64,000 nucleotides of DNA. It comes from Lysobacter arvi (GTDB lineage Bacteria > Pseudomonadota > Gammaproteobacteria > Xanthomonadales > Xanthomonadaceae). The position numbers were made by a program, and so were the translations under genes. Positions 45,520 through 54,750 of the stretch are shown piece by piece. Below the pieces are notes generated by a model. It was not told the origin of the DNA. It was given only the letters and a program-made list of their open reading frames with translations, and made no database searches. The DNA lies in NCBI GenBank assembly GCA_031216755.1, contig JARUHG010000004.1, forward strand, positions 62,001-126,000, given 5' to 3'. The first letter of the stretch is position 1, and the number at the start of each line of letters is the position of its first letter.

Positions 45520-46095
45520 TCACCCGGCCCCCGCGCCCCGCCACCGAGGATTGCGTCCGCGCCCCATAGGGTCCGGCAGTCGCACGTCCGGCCCGGGCGC
45601 GGGCACGGCAGCGGGCCCGGCCACCTGCCGCGCAGCCGGCGCCAGATGGCGCAGGGCGCGGGCGTAGACCGAGCGCTTGAACATGACCACGTGCTCCACC
45701 GGGTACCAGAAGTCGACCCAGCGCCAATGATCGAATTCGGGCTTGTCGGTCAGGTCCAGCCGCAGGTCGGACTCCTGCCCGCACAGGCGCAGGAGGAACC
45801 ACACCTGCTTCTGGCCGATGCAGACCAGGCGATCGTTGCGGCGGATGGCCCGCTGCGGCAGGCGGTAGCGAAGCCAGCCCGGCGTGGCGCCGAGGACTTC
45901 GACGTGCTCCGGAAGCAGCCCGGTCTCCTCGCGGAGCTCCCGATACATGGCCTCCAGCGGCGTCTCGTCGCTGTTCATCCCGCCTTGCGGGAACTGCCAG
46001 CCATCGCGATGCACGCGGCGCGCCCAGAACACGCGTCCGTCCGGGTGCATCAGGACGATGCCGACATTGGGTCGGTAGCCGTCCGGATCGATCAC
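45520..46095 (-). CDS. rppH: RNA pyrophosphohydrolase
   Basis: 191 aa. A GTG start at 46095 ([16 protein letters not shown], the family start) is supported by AGGAG eight bases upstream; the frame continues upstream without resemblance. Nudix box [20 protein letters not shown] then [17 protein letters not shown] and [20 protein letters not shown] follow. The C-terminal 40 residues are Pro/Ala/Arg-rich. It removes pyrophosphate from mRNA 5' ends to start decay. Confidence 0.93.
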   Translation of the reverse strand: MIDPDGYRPNVGIVLMHPDGRVFWARRVHRDGWQFPQGGMNSDETPLEAMYRELREETGLLPEHVEVLGATPGWLRYRLPQRAIRRNDRLVCIGQKQVWFLLRLCGQESDLRLDLTDKPEFDHWRWVDFWYPVEHVVMFKRSVYARALRHLAPAARQVAGPAAVPAPGPDVRLPDPMGRGRNPRWRGAGAG

Positions 46096-46214
46096 GATGC
46101 GGACTCCTGAATTCACTGTCCCCGACTCTGCCACGCCCTCGCCCGCGACGACAACCCGGTCGCGGACGATTGACGGACACCCCTTCGGCATGAATAATTC
46201 GCGGTTCTCCGCGG

Positions 46215-46291
46215 GGCTATGTAGCTCAGCCGGTTAGAGCACAGCACTCATAATGCTGGGGTCGGTGGTTCGAGTCCACCCATAGCCACCA
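46215..46291 (+). tRNA. tRNA-Met (CAT), elongator type
   Basis: 77 bases including encoded CCA. Acceptor stem ggctatg/catagcc, anticodon loop ctcataa with CAT, T-loop ggttcgagtcc. The acceptor and D-arm wording follow elongator tRNA-Met rather than initiator or tRNA-Ile2 (CAT). Confidence 0.96.
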
Positions 46292-46341
46292 TCCGCGAGA
46301 GACAGGGCGAGTCGACGTTACACGACTCCGCCCGCCCCACT

Positions 46342-46371
46342 AACCCTGCGATTCCGCGGGGTTTTTTGTTT
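46342..46371 (+). terminator. Terminator downstream of tRNA-Met
   Basis: Stem aaccctgcg/cgcggggtt (one G-T pair), four-base loop, then ttttgttt. It follows the tRNA by 50 bases. Confidence 0.85.
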
Positions 46372-46452
46372 CTGGGCACGGCGCGCATCGCGCTTGGCAG
46401 CATGCCCTGATCGCCTGCGCAGGGCGTGACCAGGCAGCCCCGGTCCGCGAAC

Positions 46453-46731
46453 CTACCGAACGCCCGCCAGGCCGCGGCGCGACTTGCGTCGGGCCACGAT
46501 GCACTGCCCCACGATGGCCGTGACCAGGATCGCCGCATTGGTGGCGACGAACACGCGATTCCCGACCATCAGGCTGTAGGCGATGAAGCCGACCGACGCC
46601 ACGCACTGGCCCAGGAAGAGCCAGCGCGAGACGCCCTTGGCGTCCGGATCGCGCGCCATGGTGATCACCTGGCGCACCAGCGTCGCCAGCAGCACGATCG
46701 ACGCGAACCATCCGATCACGTCGGGATTCAT
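46453..46731 (-). CDS. SemiSWEET/PQ-loop-type small membrane protein
   Basis: 92 aa with three membrane segments. WFASIVLLATLVRQVITMAR, GVSRWLFLGQCVASVGFIAY and VATNAAILVTAIVGQCIVAR follow the three-helix half-transporter layout of SemiSWEET proteins, although the PQ motif is changed (RDPDAKGVSRW). Characterised homologues transport sugars as dimers; a substrate cannot be assigned here. Confidence 0.7.
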   Translation of the reverse strand: MNPDVIGWFASIVLLATLVRQVITMARDPDAKGVSRWLFLGQCVASVGFIAYSLMVGNRVFVATNAAILVTAIVGQCIVARRKSRRGLAGVR

Positions 46732-46768
46732 GCCGTGCTCCCTTCGCGTCCGGCAGCCGCGCGTGCGA

Positions 46769-47224
46769 TCAGCCCAGCGCCTCGAACCCGTGCTTCAGCC
46801 GGCTCATCTCGTCGTGGCCCTGCTTCACCGAGGCGTAGGCCTTGTCGATCGCATCGCGCGCCGCCGGCGAAAGCTCGAGGTCCTTGAGCGCCTCTTCGTA
46901 CTTGTTCTTGATGTGGTCCTCGCCGCGCTCGACTTCCTTCACCACCGCGTCGTCGCCCTTCGACAGCGATGCACGCAGATCGACGAACACGCGGTGTGCC
47001 GACGCCAGCACGGTGCCGTCGTCCTCCGGCTTGCCGCCCTGCGAGACCACGAACGCCTGCAACGCCGCGACGGACGCCTGACGTTCGCTTGCACGACGCT
47101 CGAAAGCCGCGCGAAGGGCCGGGTTCTGCGCTTCGCTCGCCGCTTCGCGGTAGCCGTGGACGCTGTCGATCGTGGTTTCGATGAGGCTGTTTACGACGCG
47201 CAGTTCATGTTCGGAATGGGCCAT
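46769..47224 (-). CDS. PA2169/DUF2383 family four-helix-bundle protein
   Basis: 151 aa from the ATG at 47224 with AGGAA upstream. It is a ferritin-like helical bundle: LRVVNSLIETTIDSVHGYRE, AFERRASERQASVAALQAFV, VVKEVERGEDHIKNKYEEAL. Family members are stress-associated and of unknown biochemistry; the spacing of Glu and His residues hints at metal binding without proving it. Divergent from the response-regulator gene. Confidence 0.8.
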   Translation of the reverse strand: MAHSEHELRVVNSLIETTIDSVHGYREAASEAQNPALRAAFERRASERQASVAALQAFVVSQGGKPEDDGTVLASAHRVFVDLRASLSKGDDAVVKEVERGEDHIKNKYEEALKDLELSPAARDAIDKAYASVKQGHDEMSRLKHGFEALG

Positions 47225-47423
47225 GGCGATGTTCCTGTCGTGATGTGAGATGGACCGATGATCCGTGCGCCGCGGCGACGAATTCGTGAACGGGAACGCG
47301 CGATGCCGGTTCATTTCGTGTCGCCGATTGACTGTTAAGAGCACGCACAAGCGGTTCTCACGTTCGCGTCACGAGTCTTCACGGAGTCTTGAAATCCAGA
47401 GGTTTTTCGATAGCGGACGCCAT

Positions 47424-48164
47424 ATGAACCACAACGGTCGACTCATCCTGATCGTCGAGGACCATCTCTCCATCGCGGAGATGCTCGGCGGTTATTTCGA
47501 GGCGGGCGGATACGAAGTCGATTACGCCCGCGACGGCGCCGAAGCCCTCCGGCTCTCGGCAAACAATCCGTACGACGCGATCCTGCTGGACCGGAACCTG
47601 CCTCGCATCGATGGCGTGGAGGTGTGCAGGCGCATCCGCCAGGAGCAGCGCCGCGCCACGCCCATCCTGATGCTGACCGCGCGCGACACGGTGCAGGATC
47701 GCGTCGAGGGGCTCGAGGCCGGCGCGGACGACTACCTCACCAAGCCGTTCTCGATCGAGGAACTGGAAGCGCGCCTGCGCGGGCTGATGCGCCGCTCGCG
47801 CAAGACCGCCGGCGAGCCGATCCGCGTTGGCGACCTCGTGCTGGATCCGCATGCGATGACCGCCGAACGCGGCGGCACGACCATCCACCTGACGCCGATC
47901 GGTTTCCAGATCCTGCACCTGCTCATGCGCGAGGCGCCGCGCGTGGTCAGCCGCGAGGAAATCCAGCGCGAGGTATGGCGCGACGAACCGCCGGATTCGG
48001 ATTCGCTGCGCAGCCACCTGTACATCCTGCGCAAGGCCATCGATCGCGGGCACGACACGCCGCTGCTGCAGACGATCCCGGGGATGGGCTTCCGCATCGG
48101 CGAGCATCCGTCCGCGTTCACCGCTTCGCGGAACCAGCGCGAGGCGGTCGCGGCGCGAAACTGA
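47424..48164 (+). CDS. OmpR-family response regulator
   Basis: 246 aa. Receiver domain (residues 5-120) with acidic pocket E12-D13, phosphoacceptor D56 (AILLDRNLPR) and K107 (YLTKPF); winged-helix DNA-binding domain from about 135 (LDPHAMTAERGG to LLQTIPGMGFRIG). ATG at 47424 follows the family start. No histidine kinase gene is adjacent, so it is an orphan. It lies 71 bases ahead of the heme oxygenase/phytochrome operon, making light signalling a possible input. Confidence 0.92.
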   Translation: MNHNGRLILIVEDHLSIAEMLGGYFEAGGYEVDYARDGAEALRLSANNPYDAILLDRNLPRIDGVEVCRRIRQEQRRATPILMLTARDTVQDRVEGLEAGADDYLTKPFSIEELEARLRGLMRRSRKTAGEPIRVGDLVLDPHAMTAERGGTTIHLTPIGFQILHLLMREAPRVVSREEIQREVWRDEPPDSDSLRSHLYILRKAIDRGHDTPLLQTIPGMGFRIGEHPSAFTASRNQREAVAARN

Positions 48165-48235
48165 GCGCGAGGCGCCCGACGCGGTCAATCCGAATCGGGT
48201 AGTCTGGGTGACCTAGAACGCGCAGGAAGCGCCCG

Positions 48236-48775
48236 ATGTCGCTTGAGCGCGTACGCTCCCAACTTCGCCATGCGACCGCTTCCGCGCATCGACGCGTCGA
48301 CGCGCTGCTTCCCGACGGGGTTTCGCTGCATCGCGATTACGCGGCGTACCTCCGGGCGATGCATCGCTTTGTCGCCACCAGCACACTGCCGACCGGCGCC
48401 CGCGAGCGCTATCTGCCGCTGCTTTCCGACGACCTGCGTACGCTCGGCATCGCCAGCGACGCGACACCTGTGGAAAGCGAACCCCAGGATCGTTACGAGC
48501 GCCTGGGCTGGGCCTACGTGTTCGAGGGCTCTTCGCTCGGCGCGCGCGTGCTGCTGCGCCAGGCGAGGACGCTCGGATTCGACGACCGGGCCGGCGCGCG
48601 CTACCTGAACGAACACGCGTCCTCCAGCGCCTGGCCGGACCTGCTCCGCCAACTGGAGGATTCCTCACCCGACGCCGGCGAGTTCGACCGCCTGGTCGCC
48701 GCGAGCCACCGCGCCTTCGCCGCCGTCGAGGCCGCATTGGTCGATGCATTGCGCATCGAAAAGGACCGTCCATGA
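48236..48775 (+). CDS. bphO: Biliverdin-producing heme oxygenase
   Basis: 179 aa. LRHATASAHRRVDALLPDGV carries the proximal heme ligand candidate H18; RLGWAYVFEGSSLGARVLLR is the distal-helix Gly region of BphO proteins. It opens heme to biliverdin, the chromophore used by the phytochrome encoded next. ATGA overlap with that gene. Confidence 0.93.
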   Translation: MSLERVRSQLRHATASAHRRVDALLPDGVSLHRDYAAYLRAMHRFVATSTLPTGARERYLPLLSDDLRTLGIASDATPVESEPQDRYERLGWAYVFEGSSLGARVLLRQARTLGFDDRAGARYLNEHASSSAWPDLLRQLEDSSPDAGEFDRLVAASHRAFAAVEAALVDALRIEKDRP

Positions 48776-50490
48776 ACATCGCCAACGCCACCGAGGCCGA
48801 GATCTGTGCGCGCGAGCCGATCCACCTGTCCGGTGCGATCCAGCCGCACGGCTATCTGGTGAGCTGCAGCTGGCCGGATTGGACGGTGCGCCATGTATCG
48901 GCCAACGTGACCGATCTGTTCGACGAAGCGCCGGCGGCGCTGCTCGGCACTTCGCTGCGCGAGCACATGGACGAAAGCATCCTGGAAGCCATCGCCGATG
49001 CGCTGCGCTTCATCGAGCCGGGGCTGGCCGCGCAGCGCGTGGCGACCACGAACATCGGCGGGCACGGCACGCTGTGCGATATCAGCACGCACCTGCACCA
49101 GGGGCTGGTGCACATCGAAATCGAACCGCAATTGGCCGGCGCCGATGGCGCGACGTCGCTCACCGCGAACGCGATGATCGGGCGCGTCGCGCCGCTGGAT
49201 CCGGGGCCGGCGTTCTTCGACCAGGTCGCCGCGCTTGTGCGCGAGCTCACCGGATACGACCGGGTGATGGTCTACCGCTTCCGGGCCGACGATGCGGGCG
49301 AAGTCATCGCCGAGGACCTCGCCGACGACCTTGAGCCTTACCGGGGCCTGCGTTATCCGGCGTCGGACATTCCCGCGCAGGCGCGCCATCTGTACCTGAT
49401 GAACCGGCTGCGCGTGATTCCCGACGCGGGCTACGTGCCCGTTCCGATCGAACCGCAACGTCATGCCGGCGGCGCGGCACTGGACCTGTCGCACCACGCG
49501 CTGCGCAGCGTCTCGCCGGTGCACCTGGAGTACCTGCGCAACATGGGCGTGGGCGCATCGATGTCGATTTCCATCGTCAGCGGCGGGCGACTGTGGGGCC
49601 TGATCGCGTGCCACCATCGCGCGCCCAGGCGGGTGCCGCCGGGCGTTCGCGCCACAGCAGACCTGTTCGGCATGTATGTGTCGATGCGCGTGGCCGCATA
49701 CGAACAGGCCACCGCGATGGCGTTGTACGACCAGAGCCAACAGCTCGGCGACGTGCTGCGTGAGGCCACGCACAAGGGTCGCGCACTTGCCGACGTGCTG
49801 CCGACGTACCTGCGCGTAATCGTGAAACTGCTGGACGCGGACGGCGCGACGATGGTGCTCGGCAACCGTCAGATGAGCATCGGCACGGTGCCCGGCGGCG
49901 AGTCGTTTTCGGAACTGTGCGCATGGGGCGCCGCGCGCGCCGGCGCCGTGGCGTACACCCACCAGCGGGCCGACTGGCGCAGCCAGGAACGACCCGCCGA
50001 TGGACTGGCCGGCGTGCTGTCCATGGCCTTCGGACGCGAGGGCGATGGCGTGTACTGCTTCCGCAAGGAACAGGTCGAAGAAGTCACCTGGGCCGGTCAT
50101 CCGCACAAGGCCACGGCGCCGACCGACGATGGACGCCGCATTGCGCCGCGCCGCAGCTTCGCCGCGTGGCGGGAAACCGTGCGCGGGCAGAGCGTGCAAT
50201 GGAGCGACAGCGACCGCCGCATCGCCGAACGCCTGTACGACATCCTGATCGACCTGCATCGCCGCAGCACCGTGAACGCGGAGGAGCAAATCGCGCTTCG
50301 CCTGCGGCAGCACGTCCGCGGCGAAAGCGAGCGGCTGTCGCGCCTGGCGGCGATCCTCGGCGACATGCAACATCTGGACGACGACCAGACGCGGCGACTC
50401 GCCGAGCGTATCGGCGAACTGGAGCAACATCTGCATCGCATCACGGGCACGGCCGAACACCGCCACATCGCCGCGCGCTCCGGCGCTTGA
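48772..50490 (+). CDS. bphP: Bacteriophytochrome photosensory protein without kinase domain
   Basis: 572 aa. PAS-GAF-PHY core: the biliverdin-attachment Cys is C12 (EICAREPIHLSGAIQPHG), the GAF domain has PASDIPAQARHLYL (D199), and the PHY tongue has PRRSF (P459-F463) with RIAPRRSFAAWRETV. After PHY only about 70 helical residues follow (NAEEQIALRLRQHVRGESER onward), with no His-kinase H-box, ATPase, GGDEF or PAS output. It must signal through protein contacts or has lost its kinase. Coupled to bphO by ATGA. Confidence 0.93.
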   Translation: MNIANATEAEICAREPIHLSGAIQPHGYLVSCSWPDWTVRHVSANVTDLFDEAPAALLGTSLREHMDESILEAIADALRFIEPGLAAQRVATTNIGGHGTLCDISTHLHQGLVHIEIEPQLAGADGATSLTANAMIGRVAPLDPGPAFFDQVAALVRELTGYDRVMVYRFRADDAGEVIAEDLADDLEPYRGLRYPASDIPAQARHLYLMNRLRVIPDAGYVPVPIEPQRHAGGAALDLSHHALRSVSPVHLEYLRNMGVGASMSISIVSGGRLWGLIACHHRAPRRVPPGVRATADLFGMYVSMRVAAYEQATAMALYDQSQQLGDVLREATHKGRALADVLPTYLRVIVKLLDADGATMVLGNRQMSIGTVPGGESFSELCAWGAARAGAVAYTHQRADWRSQERPADGLAGVLSMAFGREGDGVYCFRKEQVEEVTWAGHPHKATAPTDDGRRIAPRRSFAAWRETVRGQSVQWSDSDRRIAERLYDILIDLHRRSTVNAEEQIALRLRQHVRGESERLSRLAAILGDMQHLDDDQTRRLAERIGELEQHLHRITGTAEHRHIAARSGA

Positions 50491-51088
50491 AGACATCGCT
50501 TCCGAAAATCCATCAAGTCCGTTCATCCTGAATGAGCGCGCGTTAGCGCATTCGTCACGACGGGTTCACACGACATTTCCGGAAATGTGCCGGCGATGAA
50601 GTCCGCCCCGGGCGGGCACGGTACGTCGCACGCATCGCATCACGCACCATCGGGCAATGGAATTGTCGGGAGGGACGATGTCGAACAGTTCATCGGACAG
50701 GCGGCGTCGCGACCACCCCGCGCGCGTTGCACGATTGCGCTCCTCCACGCGCACGCCGTCTTCGCCAACGCACATACACCCAGGCACTGCGGGCCGTTGT
50801 CGGCGGTGACGCACCCTCCGGCGCAGCGCGCCATGCGGCTCACGTTCGCATCGCCACGTCGAGGAGTCACCATGCGCGCTCGTCGCTCCGTTGGCATTGC
50901 TCGCCGATGCACGCGTGCCGCGACGCACGCTCCCGACGCGGAACGCGATTGCACCCCCATAACTCCACCAACCCGACGATTCGTCGCTGACTTTTTCTGA
51001 CCTCTCCGCATTCATCTTTCCTGTCACCATCCCTCGCCCACCACGTCGTTCGTGCGTCGTACAGGACGACTTCGCAAGCGGAGTGCTC
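50491..51088. other. 598-bp intergenic region
   Basis: No convincing gene between the phytochrome and the envelope operon. Several frames are open on the minus strand but are rich in Arg/Cys, have no ribosome site and no family resemblance. The only clear structure is the 16-base palindrome at 50573-50588; the rest probably holds the promoter and leader of the downstream operon. Confidence 0.5.
50573..50588. promoter_or_regulatory. 16-bp perfect palindrome, candidate operator
   Basis: acatttccggaaatgt is fully self-complementary and AT-rich relative to its surroundings. It lies 83 bases after the phytochrome stop and 500 bases before the envelope operon. No T-tract follows. A dimeric regulator site is plausible; which regulator is unknown. 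Confidence 0.4.
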
Positions 51089-53713
51089 ATGCGTATCCAT
51101 ACGTTGGTGTTAGGTGTAGTGATGGGATGTTCGGTGATGTCGTCGGTGGCATCCCAGGAGACGCCCGCCGCGCGGGCCTCTTCCACGGCGACGGCCGCCC
51201 ACATCGACGCGCGTCCGTTTCCGCGCGAGTTCACGCAGGCCGGCACCCGCTTCAGCGTCCACCAGCCGCAGTACGACCGCTGGAAAGACAACCAGCTGGA
51301 CGGGCGATTCGCGATGGCGGTCCATACCGGCACGCACAGCGGCGCGGACGGAAAGTCCGAGGCCACCGCCGATTACGGCGTCGTGACGTTCCAGGCGCGC
51401 ACGCAGATCGACAAGGACGCACGCGCGGTCGTGCTCAGCGCCCTCCAGCTCACCGGTGCGAGCTTCCCCACCGCGACCGCGAAGCAGGCGCAGTACCTCG
51501 AACTGGCACGCGCGCAGCTCAAGCAGACGTCCACCCTCACCGTCTCCCTCGACCAGCTCGAATCCGCGCTGGCCATTGCCGCCGTCGACGCGAGCGCGCC
51601 GGCCTCGCTGCCGGTCCGCAACGATCCGCCCGAGATCCTGTTCACCACGCAGGCGGCGGTGCTGATCCTCGTCGACGGCGCACCGGCGCTGAAGCCCAGC
51701 GGCGTGGCGGGCGTGCAGCGCGTGATCAACAGCCGCTCGCTCCTGCTCCAGCAGGCGGGGCAGTACTACACCTACCTCGGTGGCCATTGGGCGAGGGCGG
51801 CATCGCTCGACGGCCCATGGACGCCAGCGCCCACCGTCGATGCGAAGCTCACGCAGGCGATGCAGCAGGCGGTCGCGTCGAAACAGGTCGATACGCTCGA
51901 CAAGCCGCCGCAGGCGCTGGCCGAGGCGTTCGCGAACGGCGCCATGCCGCAACTGTACGTGCGAACGCATCCGGCGGAACTGATCACGGTGCAGGGCGAG
52001 CCGCAGTTCGCCGCGGTGCCGGGCACGAAACTCAGTTACATCGCGAACACCGGCGCCGACGTGTTCGTCGACGCGGCTGCGGGCAATGCGTGGTACGTGC
52101 TGGTATCGGGGCGCTGGTTCACCGCACCCGGCAGCAAGGGGCCGTGGTCCTACGTCGCGCCCGCGCGCCTGCCGTCGGACTTCGCGAAGATCCCGCCGGA
52201 CAGCCCGAAGAGCGGCGTGCTTGCGTCGATTCCCGGCACACCGGAGTCGAAGGAAGCGCTGATCGCGAACGACATTCCCCAGACCGCGACGGTGAACAAG
52301 GCGCAGGCCAGGCTCACCGTCACCTACGACGGCGCGCCGCAGTTCGCGAACATCGAAGGCACCGCGCTGCAGTACGCGCGCAACACGCCGGTGCCGGTGA
52401 TCCGCGTCGCCGGCGATCGTTACTACGCCGTGGACAAGGGCATCTGGTTCACCGCTTCCTCGCCGACGGGGCCGTGGACCGTGGCCACCCGCGTTCCCGC
52501 GGAGATCTACGCGATCCCGACGAGCTCGCCGCTGCACTACGTCACCTACGTGCGCGTGTACGGAAGCGACGGAGACGACGTGTACGTCGGCTATACGCCG
52601 GGCTATTACGGCACGGTGGTGACCGACAACGTCGTCGTGTACGGCACCGGCTACGCATGCACGCCGTGGGTCGGCGCGTACTGGTACGGCTGCCCGGCGA
52701 CTTACGGCATGGGCGCCTACTTCGGATGGAATCCGTGGGTCGGCTGGAGCTTCGGCTGGGGTTGGGGCTGGTACGACGGCTGGTATGGCCCGTACAGCCC
52801 GTGGTGGGGGCCGTGGTACGGGCCGGCCTACCCCTACGGCTGGTGGGGCGGCGGCGCTGCGGCGTGGAACGTCTACGGCCATTGGGGCAATGCCGCGGTG
52901 CGCGGTACCGCCGCGGCGTGGGCCGATCCGTGGACCGGGAACGTCGGTCGTGGCGCACGTGGCGGCTATTACAACGAAGCCACCGGCGGGCGCGGCGTCG
53001 GCCGCGCAGGCGTGAATACCAATGTCTACACCGGCACCACCACCGCGGGCGCGCAGGGCATCCGGTACAACCCGGACACCGGTCGCGTCGTGGCGGGCGG
53101 AACCGCGGCAGCGGTGAATCCGTACACGGGCCAGGCCGCGCGCGCCGGCGAACGCACCGTGGTGAACACCAACACCGGCCGCGTGACGCAGGCCGCGGGC
53201 GGTGCGGCGATCGGTCCGAACGGCGCGGGCGCTGCCGGCGCCTTCGACACGCAAGGCCCGAACGGCGGCGATGCGCGCGGTGCGGGCGGGTTCCACTACA
53301 ACGCTGACACCGGCACGTTGAACCGCGGCGGCGTGGTCGAGGTGAACGATAACGTCTATGCCGGTCGCGACGGCAACGTCTACCGGCACGACGAGAACGG
53401 CTGGACGCAGGTCGATCGCCCCGACCGATCGCAGAACCTCTCCGGCCAGACAAGGCAGAACGCAGGCCCGGGCGCGCCCGATGGCGATCGCATCGCACGC
53501 GAACGCGGCGACGAGCGCATCCGTGGCGATGCGGGCTCAGTCAATCCCGCCGCGTTCCAACGGCAGGGCGGTGCCATGGAGCGCACCGGTGGCGGGTTCG
53601 AACGTAGTGGGGGCATGCAACGCCCCGCCGGTGGCATGCAGCGGCCGGTGGGCGGATTCCGACCCGGCCTGGGTGGCGGCGGTTTTCGCGGCGGCGGCTT
53701 CCGCCGTCGCTGA
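51089..53713 (+). CDS. Large secreted W/Y/G-rich protein (carbohydrate-binding family V/XII-like)
   Basis: 874 aa from the ATG at 51089 (GGAG five bases upstream). N-terminal signal peptide (about 1-23). Residues 40-495 hold the ordered part with repeated blocks such as QYYTYLGGHWARAASLDGPW, AWYVLVSGRWFTAPGSKGPW and RYYAVDKGIWFTASSPTGPW, three copies of one short unit. Residues about 500-587 are extremely rich in Trp, Tyr and Gly; 590-760 repeat Asn-Thr-Gly motifs; the tail is Gln/Arg/Gly-rich. Similar proteins are annotated as carbohydrate-binding family V/XII. First gene of a four-gene envelope operon. Confidence 0.75.
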   Translation: MRIHTLVLGVVMGCSVMSSVASQETPAARASSTATAAHIDARPFPREFTQAGTRFSVHQPQYDRWKDNQLDGRFAMAVHTGTHSGADGKSEATADYGVVTFQARTQIDKDARAVVLSALQLTGASFPTATAKQAQYLELARAQLKQTSTLTVSLDQLESALAIAAVDASAPASLPVRNDPPEILFTTQAAVLILVDGAPALKPSGVAGVQRVINSRSLLLQQAGQYYTYLGGHWARAASLDGPWTPAPTVDAKLTQAMQQAVASKQVDTLDKPPQALAEAFANGAMPQLYVRTHPAELITVQGEPQFAAVPGTKLSYIANTGADVFVDAAAGNAWYVLVSGRWFTAPGSKGPWSYVAPARLPSDFAKIPPDSPKSGVLASIPGTPESKEALIANDIPQTATVNKAQARLTVTYDGAPQFANIEGTALQYARNTPVPVIRVAGDRYYAVDKGIWFTASSPTGPWTVATRVPAEIYAIPTSSPLHYVTYVRVYGSDGDDVYVGYTPGYYGTVVTDNVVVYGTGYACTPWVGAYWYGCPATYGMGAYFGWNPWVGWSFGWGWGWYDGWYGPYSPWWGPWYGPAYPYGWWGGGAAAWNVYGHWGNAAVRGTAAAWADPWTGNVGRGARGGYYNEATGGRGVGRAGVNTNVYTGTTTAGAQGIRYNPDTGRVVAGGTAAAVNPYTGQAARAGERTVVNTNTGRVTQAAGGAAIGPNGAGAAGAFDTQGPNGGDARGAGGFHYNADTGTLNRGGVVEVNDNVYAGRDGNVYRHDENGWTQVDRPDRSQNLSGQTRQNAGPGAPDGDRIARERGDERIRGDAGSVNPAAFQRQGGAMERTGGGFERSGGMQRPAGGMQRPVGGFRPGLGGGGFRGGGFRRR

Positions 53714-53775
53714 TCCGTCGCTGATCCATCGCCATTCCGCGCTGCAGCTTCGTCCTGCTTCGGAGACAGACCCCC

Positions 53776-54729
53776 ATGAACACCCGTTACCTGCTGACTA
53801 CCGCCATCGCGCTGGGTTTGAGCGCAACGATGCCTTCGGCCTTTGCGACCGAAGGCGGCCTGGGCCGCACCATCACCGGCACGAACGTGCAGTCCTTCGC
53901 CGGCGTCGTGCCGCCCACGCCCGGCTTCAACGCCGCCGTCGGCTATGTCCATTACTCCGGGGAAATCGGCGCTTCGCGCGAAGTGCCCGTGAACAACCTG
54001 CTGACGCTCGGCATGGACGCAACCTTCGACATGCTCAGCGTCACCGGCCTGTACGTCTGGGACACGGGCGAAAGCCGCTGGAACTTCGCGTCGCTGGCCG
54101 CGTTGCCGTTCGCGACGGTCGAGGTGAACGCCAACGTGGCGCTCGGACCGCGCAGCGGACAGGTGACGGACAAGGCCGACTGGGACGTGTTCGATCCGTT
54201 CTTCGTGCCGGTGATCGCCGGCTACCACTTCGATCAGACGCACCACATGACGTTGGCGTTGTACGTCTACACCGACTGGGGCGACTACGACCCCAATCGC
54301 CTGGCGAACCTGAGCCTCAACACCTGGACCTATTCGCCCACCATCGGCTACACGCAGCTGACGCAGCAGGGCACGCTGGAGTTCACCACCGTCGCCGCGG
54401 TCGATTTCTACACGAAGAACGACGCCACCGATTACCAGAACGGCGCCGTGTTCCGCCTCGATGCGCAACTGATGAAGCGGTTCGCCAGCGGCTGGGGCGT
54501 GGGCGGCATCGGTGGCTGGATCCAGCAACTGGAGGACGATGAAGGCCCGCTCGCCGACCGGCTCGACGGCTTCAAGGGCCACTCGTTCGCGCTCGGGCCC
54601 ACCGTCGACTACACGAAGAAATGGGACGGCGGAGAGGTCGTGTTCGCCGCCCGTTGGCTCAAGGAGTTCGACGTGAAGCGGCGCGTGAAGGGCGATCCGC
54701 TGATGGTCACGGCGACCGTCGCCTTCTGA
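53776..54729 (+). CDS. SphA/phenol-pathway-type outer-membrane transporter
   Basis: 317 aa. Signal peptide (about 1-24, MNTRYLLTTAIALGLSATMP) and alternating beta-strands ending in Phe (VTATVAF), the outer-membrane barrel signal. GLGRTITGTNVQSFAGVVPP and MTLALYVYTDWGDYDPNRLA fit the SphA/MetA-pathway porin family, whose members take up hydrophobic or aromatic compounds. Substrate unknown. Second gene of the operon. Confidence 0.8.
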   Translation: MNTRYLLTTAIALGLSATMPSAFATEGGLGRTITGTNVQSFAGVVPPTPGFNAAVGYVHYSGEIGASREVPVNNLLTLGMDATFDMLSVTGLYVWDTGESRWNFASLAALPFATVEVNANVALGPRSGQVTDKADWDVFDPFFVPVIAGYHFDQTHHMTLALYVYTDWGDYDPNRLANLSLNTWTYSPTIGYTQLTQQGTLEFTTVAAVDFYTKNDATDYQNGAVFRLDAQLMKRFASGWGVGGIGGWIQQLEDDEGPLADRLDGFKGHSFALGPTVDYTKKWDGGEVVFAARWLKEFDVKRRVKGDPLMVTATVAF

Positions 54730-54750
54730 TCCGGAGAGGGAGGTTCGAAC

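Noticed and set aside
46215..46291. tRNA-Met as an attachment site for a mobile island
   Set aside because: No integrase or partial 3' tRNA repeat was found; the accessory block lies 10 kb away.
50566..51366. 266-codon minus-strand frame after the phytochrome
   Set aside because: Overlaps the well-supported secreted-protein gene, lacks a ribosome site, and its composition is Arg/Cys-rich.
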